A DNA stretch of 64,000 bases from Cercis canadensis (Eukaryota > Streptophyta > Magnoliopsida > Fabales > Fabaceae). Both the position numbers and the translations under genes were made by a program. Positions 54,309-64,000 of this stretch are shown here, in pieces. Position 1 is the stretch's first letter. The number at the start of each line of letters is the position of its first letter. The notes beneath the pieces are model-generated. The model worked only from the letters and a program-made list of their open reading frames with translations. It was not told the origin of the DNA and searched no databases. The stretch is from contig QAOA01002492.1 in the NCBI GenBank assembly GCA_003255065.1, forward strand, positions 49,828 to 113,827, written 5' to 3'.

Positions 54309-55560
54309 ATGACTGAGCAAGCAAGACAACGAACCATGGGGGATTATGGCAGACCATCGCTTGTTGGAACTGAGTCCAGCATAAGTAGACCTCCGGTGAA
54401 CGCTAACAACTTTGAGATCAAGCCAAACATCTTCCAGATGGTACAGCAGCTTGTGCAATTTGATGGACTGCCGGATGAAAACCCTCATACTCACATAACA
54501 AATTTCTTGGAGATTTGCGATACCTTTAAAATCAATAGAGCTATTGAGGATGCAATTACACTGAGGCTTTTCCCTTTCGCACTGAAGGATAAAGCAAAAT
54601 CATGGTTGAAGACATTACCTCCTTGTTCTATTAAAACATCAAATGATCCCACTGAGAGATTTCTAAGCCGATACTTCAGCTAGAACAGCAAAACTTAGAA
54701 ATTACATCTTCTCCTTCAAGCAACTAGATGGTGAAACATTTTATGAAGCATGGGAGAGATGAAAGGAATTGTTGAGACAATGTCCACATCATGAGCTGGA
54801 TTTGGGGGTATAGATGCAGACTTTTCACAGTGGTCTCAGCTTTGGGACTAAGCAACTCATTGATGCTTCCTCTGGAGGAACCACAAGCTTCAAAACCCTT
54901 GAAGAGTTGCAGAAGCTGATTGAGAACATTGCTATGAATAATTACCAGTGGGGGAATCAGAGAATGAATGTCAAATCAGGAGGAATGCATAATGTGAATA
55001 CTGTCACTTCTTTGGAGGAAAAAATTGAGGCCCTTATAAAGAAGATTGATGATCTGAGCAGACCTACTCCACCAGCACCAGTTATGAGTTGTGACATTTG
55101 TGGGGGAGGACATTCTAATCATGAATGCCAGGTATGCACCATGGGACTAGCAATAGAGCAAGCAGACTACTTGGGAAATCGAATGCCTAATAATTCTTAC
55201 TCTAACACGTATAATCCAGGGTGGAGAAATCACCCAAATTTCTCTTAAAGTAATCAAGGGCAGTAGAGGCAAGGTCCTCCACCTGGATTTCAATAGGTTC
55301 CTAACCCACCACTGAAGCTAACCATTGAAGATCAGCTATTCAAATTCATTTCAGCATCAGAAGGCTAATTCAAAAACACCGAAACAACTTTGAGGGTTTA
55401 GGAGGCTTCTATCCACAACCTTGAGACTCAAATTGGTCAGCTGGCCAAGCTGATTTTAGAAAGACCACCAGGGACTCTACCTAGTTACATCGAGTCAAAT
55501 CCTAAGGAAAAGCCAAGGCTATCACATTGAGGAGTAGTAAGAAGTTGAAAGAAGTCGATA
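54309..55560 (+). pseudogene. Element F gag, broken
   Basis: Starts MTEQARQRTMGDYGRPS at the first ATG after the leader. It has NANNFEIKPNIFQMVQQL, THITNFLEICDTFKINRA, LRLFPFALKDKAKSWL, then a stop (TAG at 54681-54683) and a small deletion or frame change before LDGETFYEAWER. The next open part (54814-55248) has GTKQLIDASSGGTTSFKT and the knuckle CDICGGGHSNHEC, then NTYNPGWRNHPNFS. A further segment keeps IHNLETQIGQLAKLI. The knuckle is CX2CX3HX4C and looks complete. Confidence 0.85.
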
Positions 55561-56060
55561 GAGAGTATACTGGTGATAGAGGTGCTACTGTAACTGAGAA
55601 GACATAGGACATTGTATTGGAAAAGACAGGAGCCAAATTAAAGAATGGTGAAGGAATACCAGCCATTCATACCTTACCTGAGCAGGCTTGCAAGGGACAA
55701 AAAGGAGGAACAATTTGGTAAATTTTTAGAACTTTTTAAACAATTGCATATTAACATTCCTTTTGTTGAAGCTCTTTTGTAGATGCCAAAATATACAAAG
55801 TTCTTAAAGGATCTCTTTTCTAACAAAAAGAAGCTCGAATAGCTGTCAGAAGTGACCATAAATGAGGAGTGCTCTGCCATAGTCCAAAACAAGCTGCCAT
55901 GAAAAATAAAAGATCCATGGAGTTTTACTGTCCCTTGCAATATTGGAAGTTTATCTACTAATAGGGCATTAGCAGATTTAGGTGCTAGCATAAATTTGAT
56001 GCATTATAGTATGTTTCAAAAACTGGATCAAAAAGGGAAACTTTTAGATGTGCTTAAGAT
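55561..56060 (+). pseudogene. Element F protease remnant
   Basis: A degenerate frame with ARDKKEEQFGKFLELFKQLH, then FTVPCNIGSLSTNRAL and the active-site motif ADLGASINLM near 55975. The second half of the protease (the LILGRPF block) and the linker are missing. The sequence passes directly to an RT-linker block (KLLDVLKMHKKAIAWKISDM), so several hundred bases have been deleted. Confidence 0.75.
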
Positions 56061-56942
56061 GCATAAGAAGGCCATAGCATGGAAGATCTCTGATATGAAA
56101 GGAATTAGCCCTTCATTCTGCACCCACAAGATTTCATAGAAGAGAATTGCAAGCCATTAGTACAGCCACAGCGACGATTAAATCTGAACATGAAAGATGT
56201 AGTAAAAAAAGAGGTAATTAAATGATGCCTAATGAGAAAGGAGGTAGTGCCAAAGAAAGGAAACATAACAGTGGTGCATAATGAGAAGAATGAGTTGGTG
56301 CCAATGAGGACAGTCGCAGGGTGGAGAGTCTGTATAGACTATCGGAAGCTAAATGATGCCACCGGAAAAGATCACTTCCCTCTACCATTCATAGACTAGA
56401 TGCTGGAGCGGATGGCTGGATATGCCTATTACTGCTTTTTGGATGGAATGTCAAGGTACTTCCAAATACCCATTGTCCCAGAAGATTAGGAGAAGACAAC
56501 CTTCACATGTCCTTATAGAACGTTTGCATATAGAAGAATGCCACTTGGGTTGTGTAAAGCCCTTGCCACTTTTCAAAGGTGTATGATGACAATTTTCGAT
56601 AAATTGGTTGAGGACATCATAGAGGTATTTATGGATGATTTCTCTGTCTTTGGTAACTCTTTTGAAATATGCTTGCATAACTTAGCTAGAATACTTGAGA
56701 GGTGTGAGGAAACTAATCTGGTCTTGAATTGGGAGAAGTGTCATTTTATGGTACATGAGGGTATAGTATTAGGCCATAAAGTCTCTAGAAAGAGTATAGA
56801 GGTCGATAGGGCAAAAATAGAGACCATAGCTAAATTGCTACCACCTTCTTTTGTAAAGGCAGTTAGGAGCTTTCTAGGTCATGTTGGCTTCTATAAAAGA
56901 TTTATTAAAGATTTTTCCAAGATAACTAGACCATTTACTAAG
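56061..56942 (+). pseudogene. Element F reverse transcriptase, broken
   Basis: Fragments in changing frames: MKGISPSFCTHKIS, QRRLNLNMKDVVKKEV, KNELVPMRTVAGWRVCIDYR, HFPLPFID followed by TAG. Then an open stretch (56538-56945) has MPLGLCKALATFQRCMM, the catalytic FMDD, NWEKCHFMVHEGIVLGH, and FLGHVGFYKRFIKDFSKI. Coding sequence stops where the antisense LTR fragment begins. Confidence 0.85.
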
Positions 56943-57720
56943 TGATGAGCTGCCGAGGCTGATCAAATTAGTGAATTTATATCTGGTTCACCAAAGCTAC
57001 TTGCAGCATAAGGTAACACCGAGTTGAACCATTGGACCACTCTAATTAAGGAATAAAATTAGGGAGTTTAATTAACATGGGTGTTTGATTTGCAGAAGTA
57101 ATCAATAGAAAGTAATCGACAGAAAGTTAATCGACATAAAGTAATTGATAGAAAGTAATAAACAAAAATTAATTGACAGAAAGTAAACCAAATTTTAACA
57201 AAGCAATCAATCCAAGGAATCAACTAATTCTGATTTTAATCCATCCTTAATTACAAAAGATTCATTCAGTAATTAACCTAATTCTTGGCCTTATAACACA
57301 TCAAGAAGCCTCTAAGTAATCTAAGAGTCTCTACAGGATAAACATCCATAATTCAGTTAATTAGGGTTCAATGAGTTAAGCATCCACTAATCCAAATTAA
57401 CTTAAAGTCCAGAATCCAACCAAGGTTAAACAATCTATCCAAAAGCTTAAAAACATTGCTTAATCTTTACAATCCTCTTTTAACATATGAAATTAAGCAA
57501 TTATCATATAAACATTCAAAGCTGAATTAAGCAACCTAAATCAGAATTAAACAAAGGAAGGAAATAAGTTGATTAATCACTAAATAAATGACAATTAAAG
57601 TAAAATCTCAGAATTAATAATCAGAACAACCAAAACCTGGATTGATCTAGATGATTAGCCCTCCATGAACAAGAGGCATGAATCCATTACAGAAAAAATG
57701 AAGAAAATAGCTAGAGAGAA
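56943..57720 (-). mobile_element. Antisense Athila-type LTR fragment inside element F pol
   Basis: Non-coding insert between RT and RNase H. Read on the minus strand it resembles the R/U5 half of element A's LTR: the plus strand has TTTTAATCCATCCTTAATTAC, CCTAATTCTTGG and AGACTCTAGG-like blocks in the same order, and an end at TGATGAGCTGCC. A short minisatellite of AGAAAGTAATCGAC-like units lies at about 57096-57190. The RT-RNase H connection of element F is missing, so insertion was accompanied by deletion. No primer site or coding region accompanies it. Confidence 0.55.
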
Positions 57721-59370
57721 AAGAGTTGATGCTCAGAAGAACTACACTACCACTAAGAAAGAATTGCTTGCAGTAGTTTATTCTTTAGACAAATTTAGAT
57801 GCTATCTTATTCTATCTAAAGTCATTGTGTATACTGATCACTCAGCACTGTGGTATCTTTTGAACAAAAATGATGCTAAGCCTCGACTAATATGATGGGT
57901 TTTGTTGTTGCAGGAGTTTGACCTGGAGATCCGAAATCGTAAGGAAATCGAGAACTTAGCAGCAGACCACCTGTCTCGTTCGAAACTCCTAGCTCAATGG
58001 GGGTTAGTGGAAGAGGACTTGAATGACAATTTTCTAGAAGAAAAACTATATGAAATAGAGGTAAAAGATATTCCTTGGTTTGCTGACTTTGCTAATTACC
58101 TTGTAGGTAGGGTTTTGCCAAAGGAGTTAACTCATTCACAGAAGAAGAAATTCTTCTCTAACCTAAAATACTACCTCTGGGAAGACCCCTATCTATTTCG
58201 TATTTGTGCAGACCAAATGATAAGGCCCTATGTTGCCTATCTAGAGACCGAAAGTATCTTGGAGCACTGCCATAAGGGTCTAATTGGAGGATACTATCAA
58301 GCCAATTGGACAGCAAGAAAAGTCCTGAAATCAGGTTTTTATTGGCCTACCTTGTTTAAGGATGCCTAAAGGTATGTAAAGCAATGTGACAATTGCCAGC
58401 ACACAAGTAACATCTCTAAGAATTATGAAATGCCCCAAACTAATATATTTGTGTGTGAGGTCTTTGATGTCTGGGGCATTGACTTCATTGGTCCATTTCC
58501 CTCGTCCTTTGGAAACAAGTATATCCTAGTTGCAGTAGACTATGTATCTAAATGGGTAGAAGCCTAGACTTTGCCTACCAATGATGCTACGGTAGTTGTT
58601 AAGTTCCTTAGGAAACTATTCACTAGGTTTGGAGCACCTAGAGCTATCATTAGTGATAGAGGTACCCACTTCTGTAACCAACAACTAGCTACCACCTTGA
58701 AAAAATATGGCGTTACTCATAAAGTGGCTACCCCTTATCATCCCTAAACCAGTGACCAAGTAGAGGTGACGAATAGGGAACTTAAACGAATACTGGAAAA
58801 AACTGTAGAGCAATTTAGAAAGGAATGGTCCTTAAAATTAGATGATGCTCTATGGGCTTATAGGACTGGCTTCAAGACTCCTATTGGTACCACCCCTTAC
58901 AAACTTGTTTATGGGAATCCCTGTCATTTACCAATAGAGGTGGAGCATATGGCTTTTTGGGCAATAAAATTCCTTAACTACAACTTGTCTAGTGCAAGTG
59001 AAAAGCAGTTACTCCAGTTAAACCAGTTGACAGACTGGAGAGATGCTGCGTATGAAAGTTCAAGGTTATACAAAGACAAGACAAAGAAGTGGCATGACCA
59101 ACATATTAAATTGCCTAAAGAGTTTCAACCTGGGGACCAAGTGCTACTCTTTAACTCACACATTAGATTGTTTCCAGGCAAACTCAAGTCTAGATGGTCA
59201 GGCCCTTTCATGGTGAAGTAAGTGTTTCCTTATGGTGCTGTTGGAGTCACTCATCCAGAAAAGGGAACCTTCTAGGTCAATAGACAAAGGTTGAAGCTAT
59301 ACCATGGTGCTAGCATCCAAGAGCTTTCCCGAGATGCTTGTCACCTCCAAGATCCCATGCAGTAGCTTCT
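57721..59370 (+). pseudogene. Element F RNase H and integrase, broken
   Basis: RNase H resumes at DAQKNYTTTKKELLAVVYSL and VYTDHSALWYLL, with a TGA at 57893-57895. A 155-codon frame covers [13 protein letters not shown], the connection, and the zinc module start (HCHKGLIGGYYQANWTARKV; its second His is replaced by Tyr). A TAA at 58367-58369 precedes CDNCQ. The core has Asp in [11 protein letters not shown], Asp in AIISDRGTHFC and Glu in [12 protein letters not shown]. Stops occur at about 58564 and 58746. The C-terminus ([20 protein letters not shown]) ends in the normal Athila way. Confidence 0.88.
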
Positions 59371-59411
59371 CAGTACCTAAGTCCAGCTACATGATTATAA
59401 AGAAGCACTTG

Positions 59412-59427
59412 TTGGGAGGCAACCCAA
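59412..59427 (+). other. Conserved hairpin just downstream of pol (element F)
   Basis: TTGGG-AGGCAA-CCCAA, the same hairpin core and position as in element B. Confidence 0.6.
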
Positions 59428-59600
59428 TTTTTCTTAATTCTCTCTATGAATTATGTTTGTTTATTTTCTTTCAGTTTCTTAGTTAGTCTTTAGAAAAAAT
59501 GGTGACTCACATTTTATTTTTGTGGTGTAGGTTTTGATGGAATCCCTTATGCAGATTATTCAGTGCAGAAAAAGGTCAGTCACAGTGTAAAGTGCAGAGA

Positions 59601-60036
59601 ACGGCCTGAAACACGGTCTTGCCTTACCTCGTGTGACTTCCCTTTGTAAAAACACTACCAGAGACATGGCTATGGTAGAAAACGTGTACATCATGTAGAA
59701 AGTCCAAGGGGAAGGACATAGCTAGTGACGTGGTCGTGTCTATACCTATGTTAATTGGTCAGAACCAAAACTTCCTAAGGCACGGCCATGTCCATGCCCA
59801 GGTAAGTGTCCACACATGCCATGTCACCAACATGGTCATACAAATGGGCGTATTCATTCCCGTGTCACTTAATGCACTTTTTGCCTATTAAACACGACCA
59901 GTTACACGGGCATGTCCCCTCCTCCCCCCCCTTCTCGTGTCAATCCAACACCCCCAGGACCACAAACGTGCCAAATCTCATGTTCCCTACCCAAGCCCAA
60001 CACGACCACACTACACGGTTGTGTTTGGGCCGTGTC
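59601..60036 (+). repeat. GC-palindrome cluster between pol and env-like region (element F)
   Basis: Copies include AACACGGTCTTGCC with CTCGTGTGAC near 59609-59636, GGCACGGCCATGTCC near 59780, and CTACACGGTTGTGTTTGGGC with CGTGTC near 60011-60036. It is positioned exactly as in element B. Confidence 0.7.
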
Positions 60037-60360
60037 ATATAAACTCTTTAAATTTTTGCATAGTGGGATAACTTGTCACCCCTATAAACTTCACCCTTTT
60101 CGCATTCTTCTTCCAATTCCCATGTATTCTGGCACTCCCTCCACCATTTTCGACCAAACCCCCCTCCACAAATCCCTTAATTCCATCTCAAATCACACTT
60201 CCACACTACACCACACCAGCACAATTTGCAAATTCGTTCTTTTCTCCATATTACTTGGTTCTGTCCAGCAACAACAAGTATGTTTCTAGTCTTTATGTCA
60301 AACCTATTCTTTCATATAATTCCTTAATATCTCTGTAGACATTAAATAATTAAACTTAAT
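60037..60360 (+). other. Post-pol promoter/donor region of element F
   Basis: ATATAAACTCTTTAAATTTTTG, a TATA-like run, directly follows the palindromes. A pyrimidine-rich stretch matches 12550-12730 of element B in layout and wording (TCTGGCACTCCCTCCACC against TTTTGGCACATCCCCACC). A donor-like AACAA|GTATGT lies near 60277. Confidence 0.45.
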
Positions 60361-60904
60361 CTTTTGACAACATAATAGTTCAATTTAACACTACACGAAA
60401 TACCACTCGCCCTTGGGAATTATGAAGACGTTGGTAGGAGACACCCGCAAAAAAAATTATGTAGCTTAGCAAAGCACTCTTATATACATCTCAAGTGTGA
60501 ATACACATAGAGAATTAACATGACTCTCATTAGATATATATACGTCCCAAAAGAATAATACTCATATCGCTACCTATGATATAGTTACATCTATATACAT
60601 GTCTCAAAATATGAATTTCGACCTAGCTTACATCATACCATTTCTACACAAAAAGCCACAGATATGTCATTCACCTAACCCTGTGCACTCTGTTGAGAGC
60701 TACTAGTCCCTGCACCTGGAATGGGTACACATTTACAAATAACACATGTGAGATGTATACTCTCAGTAGCTAGTAGGGCAACATACATGTTTTATATCCA
60801 TTCCAGTACTTAAATCACGTAAGAATAATCCCAGAAAACAAAACAACCATGACCACATAGTCGGATACATAAGCACAACACATATCATAACGTTCTCATT
60901 CATT

Positions 60905-61070
60905 ACACTTTGGGGCTATATCAATTTACCCCTGGGGCAACCACAACTTACCCCATCTTCCTCATGGCATAGGGCAGCATCAACTTAACCTTAGTTTCTT
61001 CTAGCTGTGGGGCAGCTTCAACTTACCCCTTAATTCCTCAAGCTATGGGGCAGCTTCAACTTACCCCGAT
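60905..61070 (+). repeat. Short tandem repeats of a GGGGCAGCTTCAACTTACCCC-type unit
   Basis: Four units of roughly 40-50 bp, each ending in CAACTTACCCC or a close variant (60925-60935, 60940-60955, 61010-61027, 61045-61065). Each unit starts GGGGCA and ends TACCCC, giving a small inverted pattern. Confidence 0.6.
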
Positions 61071-62010
61071 GGCCATCACACATAAAAGAACTAGTTCTAA
61101 TTCTTTAGTCATCTCATAGTACTCAATCTCATAGCATTCAATTACAATAGCGAACACCTTATATAGTGATTACATAGAGCATACACTATCAAAAGAAACT
61201 AAACATGGTTTAAGAAAAAAAAACTAGCTACCTGAATTTGTCACAACACTAAATTCCCTTCTCTTGGTATCAATTTGTGTACTCTTGTCGAAATTTCCTA
61301 TTTCGAAGTCAACATATAATCATGTGATTAGTTCACATGAACTTTTCAAAATAAGACGTAGGTAACTACTAAAGCTTAAGAGAACTACTAAAACTCAATT
61401 AATTGAATATTAGTTGAATATTAAACTTAAGGTCAAGCAAACACCTTAACCTTTTATATTTTCTACTTCATAAAATTGCTAAGAGTATCACAAACCGGTA
61501 AGGATATTATATCTACAACACTTTATTGCTTGTCCTACTCACTTTGCTACCATGTTCAACATAATTTCCAATATATGAAACTAACCCAAGTCCATCCTTG
61601 ACCCAAGTTATCCACATAACTTCCTAGGCATTGTGATTTTTAATTGGCATAGCTATCTTCAAGAAAAGATAGTTAAAACTATGTCTTTATGTCAAGGAAA
61701 TTACATAAACTCCAACAATGAGATAAATGTAAAGCTACTAGAAATTTACATGGCCCATATTACCTCAGTTGTTTCTAGCATGAAAATAATAAAGTCCAAA
61801 TCCACTAGTTAATTTATACAAAGACCAAAATATTATGCCATCTGATTGCTAAGATGTTGAATCTCAAACCTCTGCATGTTCATCATGCTCTGGATACCCA
61901 ATTAAGAAAATATGTGTGTAGTTCCTAAATGGAGAGATCCAACCATAAACTATGTGTCTGAATTTGTCAAGTCATAGTTGATGAACAAAATTTGGATATC
62001 TTTAACTGTA

Positions 62011-62123
62011 AATGCATTGCTGATATATATATTTTAATGTATCTAACAAAGTCAAAATAAAAAAAANAATGCATTGTTGATATATATATTTTAATGTATC
62101 TAACAAAGTCAAAATAAAAAAAA
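62011..62123 (+). repeat. 56-bp direct duplication around a single N (likely assembly artefact)
   Basis: 62011-62066 and 62068-62123 are the same but for one base and A-run length, with N at 62067. Confidence 0.8.
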
Positions 62124-62801
62124 AAAACTAATGCTTTTCAATGAACATTGGCATCTAAATACAGGCTTATTAGCAATCTCAAGCTTAACTGAACCACATT
62201 CCAAATTCTCACCCAAATAGTTTACATATAACTTATAGTTTTTGTATTAATTCAAAACACACATCCAGAAGCTAATATGTTTATTAAGGGAAAAGAAAGA
62301 CAGATTGATAACAGTAAATATAGATTCCACACTTCAACAAAGCTCAATAGGTAGTAAGTAGTAAATTTAATAAATCAGAGCTCATGTAATTTTACTGTCA
62401 GTGCTAAGAAAATAAAGCGTAATATATGTGCTTTATCAAGGCTACTAAGATGTAGCTAAAAGAAAATATCCAACCCTGCAGATACTATTAGACTGAAAAT
62501 GCAAGGGTGAGTAGAAGTAAAATCACTACCCTTGTAACAAACTGGGTTACAAGAACAAGGAAGGCAAGGAATTAACATGCAAAATCGTTTCCCCCAAAAA
62601 TGACAACCACAATTGTTGAATCAAGCAAGAGTAGAATAATAGAGAAAGAAAACTCAGTTAGTATGTAGAACAATCCTTTGCCCAATTAACCTTGAAGAAC
62701 AGCACCCAAGAGCTTTAATTTAGCTAAAAAAAAATCACTAGGTTATAGAAATTAACAATGAAATTCTAAGAAAGAAGGTAGCTTACTGTATAGATCCCCC
62801 C

Positions 62802-62820
62802 CTCTCTCTCTCTCTCTCTT
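62802..62820. repeat. (CT)n microsatellite
   Basis: Nine to ten CT units following a C run, within a CT-rich stretch. Confidence 0.9.
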
Positions 62821-62964
62821 CCTCTTGTCACCGAAAGCTATGGTTCTCTCTCTCCCTCTGTGTTTTTCCTTTCTTTCTCGCAGCCCCTGGAGCCCTCTCT
62901 TTTTTCCCCATGTTTCTCGACTCTTCTATCCTTTTTATCTTATTTTCATTTTTTTTTAAATAAA

Positions 62965-62965
<1 letters not shown>

Positions 62966-63015
<50 letters not shown>
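62966..63015. repeat. (TA)n microsatellite at the gap edge
   Basis: About 24 uninterrupted TA units just before the N run. It probably caused the assembly break. Confidence 0.9.
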
Positions 63016-63017
<2 letters not shown>

Positions 63018-63027
63018 ATATATTTCA

Positions 63028-63478
63028 NNNNNNNNNNNNNNNNNNNNNNNNNNNNNNNNNNNNNNNNNNNNNNNNNNNNNNNNNNNNNNNNNNNNNNNNN
63101 NNNNNNNNNNNNNNNNNNNNNNNNNNNNNNNNNNNNNNNNNNNNNNNNNNNNNNNNNNNNNNNNNNNNNNNNNNNNNNNNNNNNNNNNNNNNNNNNNNNN
63201 NNNNNNNNNNNNNNNNNNNNNNNNNNNNNNNNNNNNNNNNNNNNNNNNNNNNNNNNNNNNNNNNNNNNNNNNNNNNNNNNNNNNNNNNNNNNNNNNNNNN
63301 NNNNNNNNNNNNNNNNNNNNNNNNNNNNNNNNNNNNNNNNNNNNNNNNNNNNNNNNNNNNNNNNNNNNNNNNNNNNNNNNNNNNNNNNNNNNNNNNNNNN
63401 NNNNNNNNNNNNNNNNNNNNNNNNNNNNNNNNNNNNNNNNNNNNNNNNNNNNNNNNNNNNNNNNNNNNNNNNNNNNNN
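63028..63478. other. Assembly gap (451 N)
   Basis: All N. Any reading frame across it is meaningless. Confidence 1.
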
Positions 63479-64000
63479 AAAAAAAATAGTTGTTACACTT
63501 TAGCATTTATTCTTTATCATTTACTGTTTGATTGAGTATTGACTGAGTAATGCTTGAATTATATAAGTGTGGGAAAGGGACATTGTTACTGCTATAATTC
63601 TAAGGGTATTTGTTGATTGAGTAATACTTTAATTTTATAGTGTGGGAAAGGGAGAATGATACTACAGATTGATAGTTATAGGGGGATTTGTTGATTCATT
63701 CTGATTTTCTTGGCAATGCTGTGGGAATAGCAAATGTCAAGCTCAAACAATTGTCCATTCTGATTCTCAATTCTTAATTCTCAATTGTCCATTCCAATGC
63801 CATTTAGGTTGATTTATTTTGATTTTCTTTTAGTTCATTACTGTGGGCTTGCTAGAATTATTGTGGTCATATTCTTTATTAATACCATGATAAATGGCAG
63901 TATATTCTATTGCCCTGTGTTTGGTTGTTAAGAGGGCAAGATGGGATTTGTTGAGCACTGCCTGCCTTTTATAGTGTGTGATTGTGAAATGTTACTACAG
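63479..64000 (+). other. Probable continuation of the element F pre-env intron-like region
   Basis: T-rich, non-coding, with degenerate repeats such as AGTGTGGGAAAGGGA (63567 and 63642) and GCAATGCTGTGGGAATAGC. It resembles 13000-13900 of element B, which precedes the env-like ORF. An env-like ORF would be expected right of the window. Confidence 0.45.

Larger units (their letters stand above)
60361..63027. other. Unclassified non-coding insertion-like block
   Basis: Its base composition and wording differ from the flanking element F regions, and no coding domain is seen. It contains GGGGCAGCTTCAACTTACCCC repeats (60905-61070), a CT-rich tract near its right side and a long TA repeat. It is probably a non-coding retroelement part such as an LTR in minus orientation, but I see no clear ends or target duplication. 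Confidence 0.35.
52533..64000 (+). mobile_element. Element F: Athila-type Ty3/gypsy retrotransposon (3' end outside window)
   Basis: 5' LTR, tRNA-Asp-like primer site, gag, protease, RT, RNase H, integrase, conserved hairpin and palindrome-rich post-pol region run in the same order as in element B. Two insertions split it: an antisense LTR fragment between RT and RNase H (56943-57720) and an unclassified block between about 60361 and 63478. The env-like ORF and 3' LTR would lie right of the window. It truncates L3 at 52532. Confidence 0.88.

Noticed and set aside
59806-60289. Two overlapping ORFs after pol of element F
   Set aside because: They read through palindromic repeats and a Pro-coding pyrimidine tract; not shared in frame with element B.
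62860-63506. Long ORFs on both strands
   Set aside because: They run through the 451-base N gap and a TA repeat; not real.
1-64000. tRNA, rRNA or microRNA genes
   Set aside because: No cloverleaf, rRNA or convincing single hairpin precursor was recognised by eye; the MITE's long inverted repeats could make small RNAs but that is not evidence of a miRNA gene.

Overview
This window looks like a repeat-filled, gene-poor stretch of nuclear DNA from a flowering plant, most likely a eudicot. The evidence is nested LTR retrotransposons of typical plant lineages (Athila-type and Tat-type Ty3/gypsy, SIRE-like Ty1/copia), a Mutator-type MITE, a hAT-type element, and AT-rich spacers. The species cannot be told from the sequence. 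I see no intact host gene, tRNA or rRNA.

Layout. (1) 1-6668: element A, an Athila-type element on the minus strand. Its gag, protease, RT, RNase H and the start of integrase run leftward from a 5' LTR at 5353-6668 with a tRNA-Asp-type primer site. (2) 6669-18284: element B, Athila-type, plus strand. Its gag is cut by element A. A decayed gag-pol is followed by an uninterrupted 439-codon ORF in the env-like position and a 3' LTR at 16849-18284. (3) 18285-30810: element C, Tat-type, plus strand, with an LTR remnant, gag, protease, RT, two RNase H domains, integrase with an apparent 68-bp intron, and an antisense gene downstream of pol. It is interrupted by a large solo LTR (family 'L', 20808-24752, TSD ATACC). 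(4) 30802-35815: two copies of the 3' end of an Athila-type element (D), with a 416-bp Mutator-type MITE and a reversed L fragment between them. (5) 35816-42593: AT-rich DNA with one promoter-like site, a second L copy (37596-40657) and two tandem arrays. (6) 42594-48115: element E, a minus-strand SIRE-like copia element with an extra ORF region and a large internal deletion. (7) 48116-52532: a third L copy split by a hAT-type element (48623-51632) that carries one exon resembling the C-terminal part of the U3 snoRNP protein UTP14. (8) 52533-64000: element F, Athila-type, plus strand, with 5' LTR, primer site, decayed gag-pol and the start of its post-pol region. It is split by an antisense LTR fragment and by a roughly 3-kb unclassified insertion that ends in a 451-base gap.

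Regulation. Elements B and F carry clusters of a short GC palindrome (ACACGGCCGTGT and decayed forms) in two places: in U3 just upstream of the LTR TATA box, and again between pol and the env-like region. In B the second cluster lies just before a well-formed splice donor. The matching acceptor lies 9 bases before the ATG of the env-like ORF. This suggests a duplicated promoter or enhancer module serving the downstream ORF. It is the most interesting regulatory pattern here.

Assembly quality. Single N characters occur at 15959, 21833, 38852, 40076, 41635, 50361 and 62067. Six of them are bracketed by near-identical direct copies (16 to 381 bp), and the seventh sits in a poly-T run. These look like unmerged contig overlaps, so lengths across them are inflated.
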